This document shows positions 25,714-35,913 of a DNA stretch of 64,000 nucleotides, in pieces. The DNA is from [Clostridium] symbiosum (GTDB lineage: Bacteria; Bacillota; Clostridia; Lachnospirales; Lachnospiraceae), in contig CP143946.1 of the NCBI GenBank assembly GCA_036419695.1, positions 5,202,001-5,266,000 of the forward strand, written 5' to 3'. The notes below the pieces were generated by a model. It ran no database searches, was not told where the DNA came from, and saw nothing but the letters and a program-made list of their open reading frames with translations. Within the stretch, counting starts at the first letter, position 1, and each line of letters begins with the position of its first letter. The translations under genes were made by a program, and so were the position numbers.

Positions 25714-27102
25714 ATGGCAATTGAATATTTAGGGCTCAGTTCCATTAACGGACCTCTGGTAATACTGGATGGCGTTGAGAATGCCGCTTACGATGAGATC
25801 GTGGAGATGAGCGTCGGCGGGCAGGAACGCAAACTCGGAAAAATCATTGAACTCTATGGCGAAAAAGCCATCATACAGGTATTCGAAGGCACGGAAAATA
25901 TGGCCCTCCGCAATACCCACACCAGACTGACCGGCCATCCGATGGAAATTATCGTTTCGGAGGAGATGCTGGGACGCACCTTCAACGGAATCGGCCAGCC
26001 CATCGACGGGCTCGGTCCCGTACCAGGCAACGTCAGGCTGGACGTCAACGGAAAACCGCTTAACCCGGTTTCCAGAGAATATCCGCGAAACTACATCAGG
26101 ACCGGAATCTCCGCCATCGACGGCCTGACTACCCTGATCCGCGGACAGAAGCTGCCGATTTTCTCCGGCAACGGACTTCCCCACGACCAGCTTGCCGCAC
26201 AGATCGTACAGCAGGCTTCCCTCGGAGATGACTCCAAAGAGAAATTTGCCATCGTATTTGCGGCCATGGGCGTAAAATACGAGGTCGGCGACTACTTCCG
26301 CCGGACCTTTGAGGAGAGCGGCGTTTCCGATCATGTCGTCACCTTTATCAACCTTGCCAATGATCCCGTTATGGAACGTCTGATCACACCAAAGATCGCC
26401 CTGACCACGGCGGAGTATCTGGCATTCGAAAAGCATATGCATATCCTGGTTATCCTGACGGATATGACGTCGTTTGCAGAGGCCATGCGAGAGGTATCCT
26501 CCTCCAAGGGAGAAATCCCGTCGCGTAAAGGTTATCCCGGATACCTGTACAGCGAGCTGGCCTCCATTTATGAGCGCGCAGGCATTGTGGCGGGCATCAG
26601 CGGCTCCGTGACGCAAATCCCGATTCTGACCATGCCGAACGATGATATCACCCATCCGATCCCCGATCTGACCGGCTATATTACCGAGGGTCAGATTGTT
26701 TTAGACCGCGGGCTTCAGGGACAGTCCATCTACCCTCCCGTCAGCGTCCTCCCGTCCCTCTCCCGACTGATGAAGGACGGCATCGGCGAAGGATTTACCA
26801 GGGCCGATCACCAGGACGTGGCCAACCAGCTGTTCTCCTGCTACGCCAAAGTCGGCGATGCAAGAGCCCTGGCTTCGGTTATCGGCGAGGACGAATTGTC
26901 GCCGATTGATAAATTGTATCTGAAATTCGGTAAAGAGTTTGAGACCCGGTTTATCGGCCAGGATCCCCATGAAAACAGGACCATACTAAAGACACTGGAC
27001 ATCGGCTGGGAACTTCTGGGCATGCTTCCGAGAACGGAACTCGACCGTATCGACACCAAGGTGCTGGATCAGTACTACAAACCGGCCGACAGCGGACAGT
27101 AA
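25714..27102 (+). CDS. ntpB: V-type ATPase subunit B
   Basis: A 462-residue non-catalytic partner of subunit A. The nucleotide-fold blocks are conserved (LPIFSGNGLPHDQLA in place of a true P-loop), as are SSKGEIPSRKGYPGYLYSEL and the C-terminal helical domain. It follows subunit A by 14 bases with GGAGGGAC. It forms the hexameric head with A. Confidence 0.97.
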   Translation: MAIEYLGLSSINGPLVILDGVENAAYDEIVEMSVGGQERKLGKIIELYGEKAIIQVFEGTENMALRNTHTRLTGHPMEIIVSEEMLGRTFNGIGQPIDGLGPVPGNVRLDVNGKPLNPVSREYPRNYIRTGISAIDGLTTLIRGQKLPIFSGNGLPHDQLAAQIVQQASLGDDSKEKFAIVFAAMGVKYEVGDYFRRTFEESGVSDHVVTFINLANDPVMERLITPKIALTTAEYLAFEKHMHILVILTDMTSFAEAMREVSSSKGEIPSRKGYPGYLYSELASIYERAGIVAGISGSVTQIPILTMPNDDITHPIPDLTGYITEGQIVLDRGLQGQSIYPPVSVLPSLSRLMKDGIGEGFTRADHQDVANQLFSCYAKVGDARALASVIGEDELSPIDKLYLKFGKEFETRFIGQDPHENRTILKTLDIGWELLGMLPRTELDRIDTKVLDQYYKPADSGQ

Positions 27103-27135
27103 TAAACGCACTGCAGCTCACAGGAGGTATTAATT

Positions 27136-27753
27136 ATGAATCCAAATACATTCCCCACAAAGGGAAACCTCATACTGGCCAAAAATTCCCTGGCCCTGGC
27201 AAGCCAGGGTTATGAGCTGATGGATAAAAAGAGGAACATCCTGATCCGGGAGCTGATGGCCCTGATCGACCAGGCCAAAGACATCCAGTCGGAAATCGAC
27301 GTCACCTTCCAGACCGCCTATAAGTGTCTGCAGAAGGCCAATATCGAGCTGGGCATCAGCTATGTCCAGGAGGCCGGGGAGTCTATCCCGGTTGAGGACT
27401 CCATCGAGATAAAGGCCCGCAGCATTATGGGAACGGAGATTCCCCTTGTGCGTTTTCACAAGGCGGAGGGAGAACCTCCCTCCTATGCCTTCTACAGCAC
27501 AAAAGAATCCCTGGATCAGGCGCGCGCCGCATTCGAACGGGTAAAAGAGCTGACCATCCGGCTGTCCATGGTGGAGAATTCCGCCTACCGCCTGGCCGCC
27601 AGCATTAAGAAAACCCAGAAACGGGCCAACGCATTGAAAAATATTACCATCCCGTCTTACAGCAGTCTCGTCCGTAACATTACGAACTCACTGGAAGAAA
27701 AAGACCGTGAAGAATTTACCCGTCTGAAAGTGATTAAGAGAAGGCGGGGCTAA
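27136..27753 (+). CDS. ntpD: V-type ATPase subunit D (central shaft)
   Basis: 205 residues of the rotor shaft subunit: antiparallel N- and C-terminal helices (KGNLILAKNSLALASQGYELM and the terminal basic helix with KKTQKRANALKN). It is the last ATPase gene. The c-di-GMP-type regulator gene begins only 17 bases later, so both may share a transcript. Confidence 0.95.
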   Translation: MNPNTFPTKGNLILAKNSLALASQGYELMDKKRNILIRELMALIDQAKDIQSEIDVTFQTAYKCLQKANIELGISYVQEAGESIPVEDSIEIKARSIMGTEIPLVRFHKAEGEPPSYAFYSTKESLDQARAAFERVKELTIRLSMVENSAYRLAASIKKTQKRANALKNITIPSYSSLVRNITNSLEEKDREEFTRLKVIKRRRG

Positions 27754-27769
27754 AGAGGAGAAACTCCAT

Positions 27770-30700
27770 ATGAACCGTAACACACTTTTAATTGTGGATG
27801 ATGTAGAGATAAACCGTGCCATCCTCCGGAACCTGTTCGAAAAGGACTACAATATTCTGGAGGCTGAAAACGGGGAACAGGCCCTGCTTCTGCTGCACCA
27901 GTACCGTGATTCCATTACCGCCCTGCTGCTGGACATTATTATGCCGGTCAAAGACGGTTTTGAGGTTATGGCGGACATGAGCAGAGCCGGCCTTTTAAAA
28001 AATATCCCTGTCATAATCATCACCGCAGAAGATTCTATGGAGAGCGAGGTCCGCGCCTTTGATCTCGGCGCCTCGGATATTGTGATGAAGCCGTTTGAAC
28101 CGCATGTCGTCAAACGGCGGGTACAGAATGCCATAGAGCTGAACCTTCACAGAGAGCACCTTGAAGATCTTGTAGAACGCCAGGCCATAAAGCTGCGCGA
28201 ATCACAGGATGTCCTGATGGATGCTCTCTCCTCCGTCGTGGAGCACCGGAATGTGGAATCCGGCCAGCACATTCTGCGCATCCGTATGTTCACCAAGATA
28301 CTTCTTGAAAACATCATGCGCAGCTATCCCGAATATTCGTTAAATGAACGCATCATCAATGTGATCGCCAGCGCATCGGCGCTGCACGATATAGGTAAAA
28401 TATCGATTCCCGACGCCATTTTGAATAAGCCGGGACCTCTCACCGCAGAGGAATTCAGGATTATGAAAACCCACTCCGAAAAGGGCTGTGAAATTCTGGA
28501 GGGGCTCGATCGCATGGATGACAAGGAATATCTGCGCTACGCCTACAGAATCTGCCGCTACCATCATGAGCGCTGGGACGGCCGCGGCTATCCCGACGGG
28601 CTGAAGGGAGACAGCATCCCTATCTGCGCCCAGGCGGCCGGCATCGCCGATGCCTATGACGCCCTGACGACCGACCGTGTATACAAAAAGGCATTTACGC
28701 CTGAAAAAGCTTATACGATGATTTTGAATGGAGAATGCGGCGCTTTTTCTCCCAGACTGCTGGAATGCTTCAAAAGCTCAAGGGAACAGTTTGTAGAGCT
28801 GACACACAGCTATGCCGACGGCCATTCCCCTAAAATGGATCTGAAAAAACTGGAGACGCCGCCTCAGCTTCAGCAGACGGAGGAACAGGACACCCAGCAG
28901 TTCGGCCAGATGAAATATGCCGCCATGCTGCGCTGCCTTGGCGCCACAGTCATGGAGGTAGATTTAAGCTCGGAAATCTACCATCTGGTGTACATAGCCG
29001 GCGAAGACTTCGACTCACTGCGCCACGGTGACAATTACCGCGATTCCCTCCGCAACTTCATAGAAAAATCTGTGCATCCGGACGACAGGGCCATTGTTTC
29101 GAGTTCAAGTGCGGAATACATACACGATTTTGTCGACAACGGCCTGCTCAAACGCACCAGGAAATACCGGGTGCTCCACCGCGCCACCGGAACTTATCTG
29201 TGGTATGAGGCGGTGATCCTCCGCGTAAATATTCAGTCCCCTCATTCTCACAGAATTTTAATCGTCTGGAAGGAGACAGGCAGCGAGACACTAAAAACTC
29301 CGTGCCAGAAAGGTAACTCCAAGGAGATTGACGCCATCCAGAACCTGATGGTCGCCATAACTCAGTGTATCAACGACCGCTGGTTCACGATACGTGACGT
29401 CAATCAGGGTTTTCTGAATCTGATGGGTTACACGCGTGAAGAGATCCGTGACCGGTTCCACAGCCGCTATGTTGCCATGATTCATCCCGACGACAGGGAA
29501 GCAGTAATGGCACGTTTTAAAGAACAGCTCCTGGCCGGACAGTCGATTGAACTGGAATACCGTGTCACGGCAAAGGACGGCCGCATTATTTGGGTTTTGG
29601 ATAAATGCCGACTGTCCATTGATGAAGATGGAACAGAATACCTGAACTGCGTCCTGACCGATATGACCCAGGTAATGCAGGCCCAGGAAGCGCTCCGGCT
29701 GACCATGGAACGCCACCAGATTATCCTTGATCAGACTAATGACATTATTTTTGAATGGGATGTCGCGGGAAGCAATATTAACTATTCACCCAACTGGGAG
29801 AAAAAGTTTGGCTATAAACCGATAGCCGAGAGTGTCCGCACACAGATTCCGCAGGCCTCCCACTTTTTCCCGGATGACATTCCAAAGCTTCTGTCCCTGC
29901 TTACGAGTATCGAAAACGGTACCCCTTACGGCGAGACGGAGCTGCGCATAGCCAATTCGGCAGGCCGCTATATCTGGTGCCGTGTGCGCGCAACCACCCA
30001 GTTTAACCGCGCCGGCGAGCCAATTACAGCGGTCGGCGTTATACTCGATATCGACGCCGAAAAACGCCGGACACAGGAACTGACCGATAAGGCGGAGCGG
30101 GACGCGCTGACCGGGCTGTATAACAAGAGCGCCGGCTGGCGTAAAATACAGTATCTTCTGGATAACCACAGCCAGGCGGAGCGATCGGCCATGATGATTA
30201 TCGATCTGGACAACTTCAAACAGATTAATGATTCTTACGGCCACATGTTCGGTGATGCCGTACTGACGGAGATCTCATCCCAGCTTCTTCGCCTGTTCCG
30301 TACCAAAGATATTGTGGCCCGGATTGGCGGAGATGAATTCCTCGTGTTTGTCTACAACTTTTCCGACGTCCCGGCCATACAGGCGCGGGCCCGGAGAGTC
30401 ATCGAGGCATTTCACAACTGCCTCACCGAGGAATTGCAGGATACGCGCCTTTCCTGCAGCATCGGCATCTCCTGTTTCCCGGACGACGGCACAGATTACC
30501 AGACGCTGTTCCAGGCCTGCGACCAGGCGCTTTACCATGCCAAGCTGCAGGGGAAAAACCGGTTTTCCATGTTTGACAAATCGGTTGTCACAAACGCATT
30601 CCTTCGTAGCTCGGGACAGGGCATGACGGCCAGCACCCGGATCGAGTCGGACGACTCCCCGAACCTGGTCACATACGGCATTATCCAGCAGGCATTTAAA

Positions 30701-31555
30701 ATGCTCTATGCCGCCGGAGACCTGGAGATGGCGATCTATTCCATCCTCGAAATGGTCGGCCGCAAATATAATGTCAGCCGTGTCTATATTTTCGAGGAAT
30801 TCGGTGACGGCTTCTGCTGCGCTAATACCTTTGAATGGTGCAATGAAGGGATCTCTCCCGAGATCGCTAATCTGCAGCATGTTGTCTATGACTCTTATCT
30901 GGACGGAAAGTACAGCGATCTCTTTAACGAGAACGGCGTTTTTTACTGCCCCGATGTCTCTATCCTGCCGCCCAGGCTTTTTGAGATGCTGAACGTCCAG
31001 GGCATCCAGTCCCTGCTGCAATGCGCAATCCGCAATGACGGCCATTTTTCGGGTTTTGTGGGCTTTGACGACTGCAGTGAAAAACGGATCTGGACACAGG
31101 CTCAGATTGACGCTCTGACCTTTATATCAGAGCTTTTATCCACCTTCCTGTTAAAAATGCGCGCCCAGGACCGGGCGGTGACTATGGCTGAAAACCTCCA
31201 GATGGTGCTCGATAACCAGAACTCCTGGATCTATGTGATCGATCCGGACACCTATGCGCTCAAATACATTAACGCAAAGACCCGCACGCTTGCACCCGAG
31301 TCGGCGCTGGGCACTCCCTGCTATGAGGCATTTTTTAATCATAAAGAGCCGTGTAAACGCTGTCCGGCCCGCGATATCCGTACGACGATTAACCGCACGA
31401 TGGAAGTGTTCAACCCGTTACTCAATGTCTGGTCACTGGCGGACGCCTCCTTTATCCATTGGGAATCAGGGGATGCCTGTCTCCTTTCCTGCCATGATAT
31501 CACGCCGTATATGGAAGGGAAAAATAGAGACAGCGACGTGAAAGAGTCAGAATAG
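27770..31555 (+). CDS. Receiver / HD-GYP / PAS / GGDEF multidomain signalling protein
   Basis: 1261 residues. The receiver domain (1-125) has phospho-acceptor D55. The HD-GYP domain (~150-340) has HDIGK at 206-210 and HHERWDGRGYPDG around 265-277, so both metal-ligand and GYP motifs are complete. PAS domains occupy roughly 515-760. A GGDEF domain follows with DALTGLYNKS and an intact GGDEF motif near 852-856, then a GAF-like region and a final PAS-like region with a Cys cluster (EPCKRCPARD). It could both make and degrade cyclic di-GMP. It starts at ATG 27770, 17 bases after ntpD, behind GAGGAG, with a strong terminator after it. Confidence 0.9.
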   Translation: MNRNTLLIVDDVEINRAILRNLFEKDYNILEAENGEQALLLLHQYRDSITALLLDIIMPVKDGFEVMADMSRAGLLKNIPVIIITAEDSMESEVRAFDLGASDIVMKPFEPHVVKRRVQNAIELNLHREHLEDLVERQAIKLRESQDVLMDALSSVVEHRNVESGQHILRIRMFTKILLENIMRSYPEYSLNERIINVIASASALHDIGKISIPDAILNKPGPLTAEEFRIMKTHSEKGCEILEGLDRMDDKEYLRYAYRICRYHHERWDGRGYPDGLKGDSIPICAQAAGIADAYDALTTDRVYKKAFTPEKAYTMILNGECGAFSPRLLECFKSSREQFVELTHSYADGHSPKMDLKKLETPPQLQQTEEQDTQQFGQMKYAAMLRCLGATVMEVDLSSEIYHLVYIAGEDFDSLRHGDNYRDSLRNFIEKSVHPDDRAIVSSSSAEYIHDFVDNGLLKRTRKYRVLHRATGTYLWYEAVILRVNIQSPHSHRILIVWKETGSETLKTPCQKGNSKEIDAIQNLMVAITQCINDRWFTIRDVNQGFLNLMGYTREEIRDRFHSRYVAMIHPDDREAVMARFKEQLLAGQSIELEYRVTAKDGRIIWVLDKCRLSIDEDGTEYLNCVLTDMTQVMQAQEALRLTMERHQIILDQTNDIIFEWDVAGSNINYSPNWEKKFGYKPIAESVRTQIPQASHFFPDDIPKLLSLLTSIENGTPYGETELRIANSAGRYIWCRVRATTQFNRAGEPITAVGVILDIDAEKRRTQELTDKAERDALTGLYNKSAGWRKIQYLLDNHSQAERSAMMIIDLDNFKQINDSYGHMFGDAVLTEISSQLLRLFRTKDIVARIGGDEFLVFVYNFSDVPAIQARARRVIEAFHNCLTEELQDTRLSCSIGISCFPDDGTDYQTLFQACDQALYHAKLQGKNRFSMFDKSVVTNAFLRSSGQGMTASTRIESDDSPNLVTYGIIQQAFKMLYAAGDLEMAIYSILEMVGRKYNVSRVYIFEEFGDGFCCANTFEWCNEGISPEIANLQHVVYDSYLDGKYSDLFNENGVFYCPDVSILPPRLFEMLNVQGIQSLLQCAIRNDGHFSGFVGFDDCSEKRIWTQAQIDALTFISELLSTFLLKMRAQDRAVTMAENLQMVLDNQNSWIYVIDPDTYALKYINAKTRTLAPESALGTPCYEAFFNHKEPCKRCPARDIRTTINRTMEVFNPLLNVWSLADASFIHWESGDACLLSCHDITPYMEGKNRDSDVKESE

Positions 31556-31617
31556 AAAACTCTGCGGTATGTTTTTTCACATTCCGGAAGGATAAAAAGA
31601 AAGAAAAAGAATCAGAA

Positions 31618-31666
31618 GGGCCAATTGGAACGGCTTTATATAACCGCTCCAATCGGCCCTTTTTTA
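31618..31666. terminator. Bidirectional terminator between convergent genes
   Basis: GGGCCAATTGGAACGG pairs with CCGCTCCAATCGGCCC (two wobble pairs), followed by T6 on the plus strand. It ends the large signalling gene. Read on the other strand, the same hairpin lies just past the end of the AraC-type gene, whose stop codon sits in the T-run. Confidence 0.85.
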
Positions 31667-32635
31667 CCGGTGACGCACCGGCCTGATATACTTCCAAAAC
31701 TGTTCCGGGTTATGATAGAAATAAAGTAATCTGCCGGGAGTGTCCGTATCAAAGGAATATCCGGTGCCTTTGAAATCAAACTCCGCCATGGCCTTTTCAA
31801 TTTTTTCTTCCACACTGCGGTTTTCCTGCTCATAATCGAACGGCCCGTGTTCAAAAACGACATACTCGGCCTCGGGTATATCCGCCAGAATCATCTGAGG
31901 CGGCACTTCACCCTTATAGTCGGCGGGAAGACGCGCGCCGAAGCACTCCGTACGCGGGAATCCCCAGTCGCAGAGCCTGCCCTCCGGATCATTCATATAC
32001 GCCATAATCTGTCCGCTGCCGCTGTTTGCCTCGCTCCCGCCGTCATCATCCAGTTTGCCCTTAATGCTGTCGAGCAGACCGCAGATCGTCTCGTAGTCCT
32101 GCCCCGGAATGCGGCTCTGCTTTTCCCAGAAATCCCAATATCCGTTGCTCTCATAATTCTTAATATACAGAAATTTGTGTGCGGGGATCGTTACAAAATA
32201 CGTTTTGATATCTTCGTCCGGTCTTATCATGCCAATCTCTCCAAATCCTAAAAAGTAGCGGTCGAAAAGGTTGATTTTTGTACGGAGGACAACAGGCCTT
32301 GGCTTTTTACGATATTCGCTCGGCGTCACGCCGTATGTTCCCTTAAAAGCTCTTGTAAAAGCTTCATGTGATGAAAAACCATAGTCAAAAGCAATATCCA
32401 AAATGCTCTTTTCACTGTCCCGGATCTCCTTTAATGCAAAGGCCAGTTTTCTGAGCCTCAGATAATCCCGAAACTGCATCCCCGATATTTCTTTGAATTT
32501 TCTTGTGGTGTAAAATTCGGAATACCCCAGCTTTCTGGAAAGGAAACGCAGCGTTAAAGCTTCGTCGTTATAATTCTTAATACACCGGTCAATTTCATCC
32601 ACGATTATCTGTATCTGCTTCTGCCACTCGTACAT
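31664..32635 (-). CDS. AraC-family regulator with GyrI-like effector domain
   Basis: 323 residues. Two helix-turn-helix motifs occupy the N-terminal ~110 residues (LSRKLGYSEFYTTRKFKEISG and IAFDYGFSSHEAFTRAFKGTYGVTPSEYRK). The C-terminal ~190 residues match the SOUL/GyrI-like small-molecule binding fold of Rob/BmrR-type regulators. It begins at ATG 32635. No obvious target lies next to it, since the neighbouring glycyl radical gene ends about 315 bases upstream. A role in drug or metabolite response is possible. Confidence 0.85.
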   Translation of the reverse strand: MYEWQKQIQIIVDEIDRCIKNYNDEALTLRFLSRKLGYSEFYTTRKFKEISGMQFRDYLRLRKLAFALKEIRDSEKSILDIAFDYGFSSHEAFTRAFKGTYGVTPSEYRKKPRPVVLRTKINLFDRYFLGFGEIGMIRPDEDIKTYFVTIPAHKFLYIKNYESNGYWDFWEKQSRIPGQDYETICGLLDSIKGKLDDDGGSEANSGSGQIMAYMNDPEGRLCDWGFPRTECFGARLPADYKGEVPPQMILADIPEAEYVVFEHGPFDYEQENRSVEEKIEKAMAEFDFKGTGYSFDTDTPGRLLYFYHNPEQFWKYIRPVRHR

Positions 32636-32862
32636 TTGTCTGTTCTCCCTGTTTCAACTGCTCTGCGTTTATTATAATGGAGCGGGAAAGCTGCCGCTTG
32701 ATTTTACTTGCTGAGATTCTTTTCTTCGCCGGATAAAACGTATCAAAAGTACTTCAGGAACTATTATAGACTGAGCTGCTGCCAATCCATACATTATTTT
32801 CTGAAACGCCGTAAGTAACTCTGATATTTTCTATACCATTCTCTTCCACTCCACGCAAAAAA
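32636..32862. other. Promoter-containing gap before the AraC-type gene
   Basis: I see no ORF, RNA gene or clear repeat here. It should hold the promoter of the AraC-type gene, but no convincing -35/-10 pair stands out. Confidence 0.4.
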
Positions 32863-32920
32863 GCGCTTGTTCTCACCCGGAACATCAAGTTAATGAATTC
32901 CTCCGGACGGGCACAAGCGC
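32863..32920 (-). terminator. Terminator of the glycyl radical enzyme operon
   Basis: On the minus strand GCGCTTGT pairs with ACAAGCGC, with an additional inner CCGTCCGG/CCGGG region, followed by TTTTTTG. It is 31 bases past the enzyme stop codon. Confidence 0.8.
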
Positions 32921-32950
32921 CTCATTCATTTAATTTATCCCTGCTGCTTT

Positions 32951-35017
32951 TTACATCGAAAGTTCCATACGCTCTATAATGTGATCCTGATAAACCTCAT
33001 CCAGCTCCACAAAATATCCGCTCCATCCCCAGACCCTGACAATCAGGTTCCTGTAATTTTCGGGATGTTTTTTAGCGTCCACCATCTTATCGCGGTTGAC
33101 CGCATTGATCTGCATCTGGTGGCCTCCCATGTCCATGAAGCTCTTTACAAACATGGCAACCTTGCGGATGCTGTCGTCGTTACGGAACAGCGTATCATGA
33201 AGCTCTATGGTCAGCGGTCCGCCGTTGGCAACCCGTACCAGGTGCGGTTTAGCAAAGGATTTAATGATGGATACCGGACCGTCCAGGCGGGTAAACAGGC
33301 TTGGCGAGTAGTTGCAGGCCAGGGATTCCCCCTTCTTTCTTCCGTCGGGAGTCGTCACTTCGTCCTTTGCATGCCAGATATAGTACATGGCCGAACCGGT
33401 TCCTGCCCGGAAAATGCCGCCCCTGTCGTTCTTTTTCCCTTCCAGGGAATCGGCAAACCAGTCCAGAAGCGTCACGGCGAGGCCGTCCACCCGGTCATCG
33501 TCATTGCCCATCTTCGGAGCCTCATAACGGAGCATATTCTGCACCGTCTCATATCCCTTAAAGTCAACGGCCAGCATCTCATTAAGCTCTTTCGCGGTAA
33601 ATTTCCGCTCTTCGAACACGTACTTCCTGATGGCGGCCAGAGAGTCCACCGCGGTGGAGAGGCCGGTGCCGTGAAAGCCATAGTTGTTGTATTTATTGCC
33701 CTTCGACACATCGCGGCCTGTGATGATGCAGTCCTTCATCATCAGGCTCATAAGCGGCGCAGGTTCCATATAAACATCCTTAACCCCGGCGATCAGTTCG
33801 TCCGCCTGAGCCATGATTTTCTCCCTTACAAACTCCATGAATTCCTCAAACGTACTGCATTCCGGCAGTCTTTCCATGCTGGAAATCACCGCATGGGCAA
33901 AGGACAGGCCGTTTATATTGGGAATATCCATTCCGGTTCCCGGTATAATAAATTCCCAGCAGGCGGCAACCACATAATTATAGGCGTCCTCCTCCTCATA
34001 TCCCCAGCGTTTCAGGGCAGGCACAATCACATCATCATTGGCATACTGCGGAAATCCCAGTCCCTGTTTGGTCAGGCGGGTACCTTTTTCATACATATCG
34101 AGAGGCGTATTCTTATTTACCCTGAGATTGATTTTAGGGTCAATCAGTTTCAGTTCCAGGCTGGCCTGAAGGCAGAGATCAGAAAGTTCATTATAGCTCT
34201 CCGTGCCGTCCGGATTCAACCCTCCAAGAACAATGCTCTGCCCGTTGTCTCCCTGCTGCATCCCCGTATAGAGATCACTGTCCTTATTACAGGAGATAAA
34301 GAATTCCTCCACCAGCTCGAGGGCCTGCTCCCTGTCAATCAGCCCGCTCTCCATATCTTTTTTAAAATAGGGATACATGTACTGGTCAAACCGGCCAAAG
34401 GTATTGTGGTAGTTAAAACTGCACCACAGGCAGTAATGGAGCAGACGGAGAAACTGGAGCGCTTCCCTGAAATTTTCCGCCCCTTTGGAGGGGATTCTTT
34501 CAAATACCTTTGCCGCTTCTGTGTTTCCGACGCGCTCGGCCTCTTCCCTGTACCGCCCTGCAAATTCTTCAATGAGGTTAAGAACCGTCATCAGCGCGTT
34601 CAGATACTCTTTTTTATCCTGTGAAAGCTCCGGTTCTGCCAGAGCCTCCCTGATTTCCTCCCGTTTTTTGTCGAAACCGGCGTCAATCAGCATGCTGTAT
34701 GAGGGGTTAATATTGCACACCTTCCCCTGCTCGTGGATATAATGCTCTTTTTTTATCTCTTCATATTCCCATTCCGTAAAGATTTCCGGCACTGTGGTTC
34801 TTGTGCGGAGCAGGACAATTTTTTCATCGGGATATACAATTGGACGTTCCTCTTTCAGCATAAAGGCCAGTCTTCTCACCGCCCGTTCCAGATCCGGGAG
34901 TCCTTCCTCCTCAAAACCGGCTGCAAGGGCCCTCGGATCGTCCGGAGTGTCGCGGTATTTTTTCTGATCCTTTTCTACGATAAAACGTTCCAGCAATTTT
35001 TCTATATATGCTGTCAT
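32951..35017 (-). CDS. Glycyl radical enzyme of unknown substrate (PFL-like family)
   Basis: 688 residues, shorter than the usual 760-850 of pyruvate formate-lyase relatives. The thiyl cysteine is C353 in AACWEF, with E355 two residues on: the Cys-x-Glu arrangement seen in eliminating glycyl radical enzymes rather than the Cys-Cys of pyruvate formate-lyase. The radical loop RVWGWSGYF places the radical glycine at G664, 25 residues from the C-terminus. The block GQSIVLGG and RFDQYMYPYF fit the ten-stranded barrel family. It follows its activase by 37 bases in a LacI-controlled uptake operon. A dehydratase or C-X lyase acting on an imported polyol or sugar derivative is likely; the substrate is unknown. 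Confidence 0.85.
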   Translation of the reverse strand: MTAYIEKLLERFIVEKDQKKYRDTPDDPRALAAGFEEEGLPDLERAVRRLAFMLKEERPIVYPDEKIVLLRTRTTVPEIFTEWEYEEIKKEHYIHEQGKVCNINPSYSMLIDAGFDKKREEIREALAEPELSQDKKEYLNALMTVLNLIEEFAGRYREEAERVGNTEAAKVFERIPSKGAENFREALQFLRLLHYCLWCSFNYHNTFGRFDQYMYPYFKKDMESGLIDREQALELVEEFFISCNKDSDLYTGMQQGDNGQSIVLGGLNPDGTESYNELSDLCLQASLELKLIDPKINLRVNKNTPLDMYEKGTRLTKQGLGFPQYANDDVIVPALKRWGYEEEDAYNYVVAACWEFIIPGTGMDIPNINGLSFAHAVISSMERLPECSTFEEFMEFVREKIMAQADELIAGVKDVYMEPAPLMSLMMKDCIITGRDVSKGNKYNNYGFHGTGLSTAVDSLAAIRKYVFEERKFTAKELNEMLAVDFKGYETVQNMLRYEAPKMGNDDDRVDGLAVTLLDWFADSLEGKKNDRGGIFRAGTGSAMYYIWHAKDEVTTPDGRKKGESLACNYSPSLFTRLDGPVSIIKSFAKPHLVRVANGGPLTIELHDTLFRNDDSIRKVAMFVKSFMDMGGHQMQINAVNRDKMVDAKKHPENYRNLIVRVWGWSGYFVELDEVYQDHIIERMELSM

Positions 35018-35054
35018 CTTTTCCTCCTAACTTCATCGGTAACCGCTGTCCGGT

Positions 35055-35906
35055 CTACATCTTACGGCAGCAGATTCCCGCATTTTCAAAAGCCGATGTC
35101 TCAAGGACCGGTTCCCTGTCGACATCAAAATCCGGGGCGTAGGCGCGCCCCACCATGCCATATTTGGCCCCTGCCGTTTTGTGATAGGGTAGAAGTTCCA
35201 CCATTTCCAGTTTTTCGGCTCCTTTTAAAAGCTCCGCCGTCAGACGGTAGTTTTCCTCTGTATCATTGACCCCGGGAATGACAGGAATCCGGATCCGGAA
35301 CGGTTTCCCGCTTTTCTTAACCTGTTCAAGATTCTCAAGGATCATCCGGTTGCTCACTCCGGTGTAAATCTTATGTTTCTCATCATCCACAATCTTGATA
35401 TCCATGATGATATAATCCAGCTCATCCATAATACTCTTAAAAATATCGGTCCTGCAGTATCCGCTTGTTTCAACCGCACGGTGCATTGTACGCAGTTCTT
35501 TCAGGCAATTCAGAAGAAATTCCGGCTGCCCCGTCGGCTCCCCGCCGGAAAAAGTAACCCCTCCGCCCTGCATTTCCAGGTATTCCCGGTCACGTAGCAG
35601 CTTTCCGGTCAGCTCTTCCACGGTCATGCGCTCCCCGCAGATCTTCCTGAGCCGCGCCGGGCAGGCTCTGACACAGTCTCCGCAGAGAATACAGCCGTCC
35701 GGGTGCTTACAGACCAGGCGGCAGCTCCCGCAGTCCGTACAGCCGTTTGGCGACACCATAAGCTGGGGGGCAAACGACAGCCCCTCGGGGTTGTGGCACC
35801 ACATGCAGCGCAGAGGACAGCCCTTTAAAAACACGGTGGTTCTGATGCCCGGTCCGTCAAATACCGCAAATTGCTTTATATCAAATATTACGCCCGTTTT
35901 TTCCAT
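35055..35906 (-). CDS. Glycyl radical enzyme activating enzyme (radical SAM)
   Basis: 283 residues. The radical-SAM cluster motif is CPLRCMWCHN (CxxxCxxC) near residue 30. It is followed by an inserted two-cluster ferredoxin-like segment (CTDCGSCRLVC and CILCGDCVRAC), typical of activases of eliminating glycyl radical enzymes. GGGVTFSGGEP is the SAM-binding motif. It abstracts hydrogen from the partner glycine using SAM. ATG 35906 lies seven bases after the cupin-like gene, and the target enzyme follows directly, which fixes the pairing. Confidence 0.94.
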   Translation of the reverse strand: MEKTGVIFDIKQFAVFDGPGIRTTVFLKGCPLRCMWCHNPEGLSFAPQLMVSPNGCTDCGSCRLVCKHPDGCILCGDCVRACPARLRKICGERMTVEELTGKLLRDREYLEMQGGGVTFSGGEPTGQPEFLLNCLKELRTMHRAVETSGYCRTDIFKSIMDELDYIIMDIKIVDDEKHKIYTGVSNRMILENLEQVKKSGKPFRIRIPVIPGVNDTEENYRLTAELLKGAEKLEMVELLPYHKTAGAKYGMVGRAYAPDFDVDREPVLETSAFENAGICCRKM

Positions 35907-35913
35907 TCCGTCT

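Noticed and set aside
32981..34624. Plus-strand ORF of 547 codons opposite the glycyl radical gene
   Set aside because: Antisense to a gene with complete catalytic motifs; its length comes from codon bias of the true gene.
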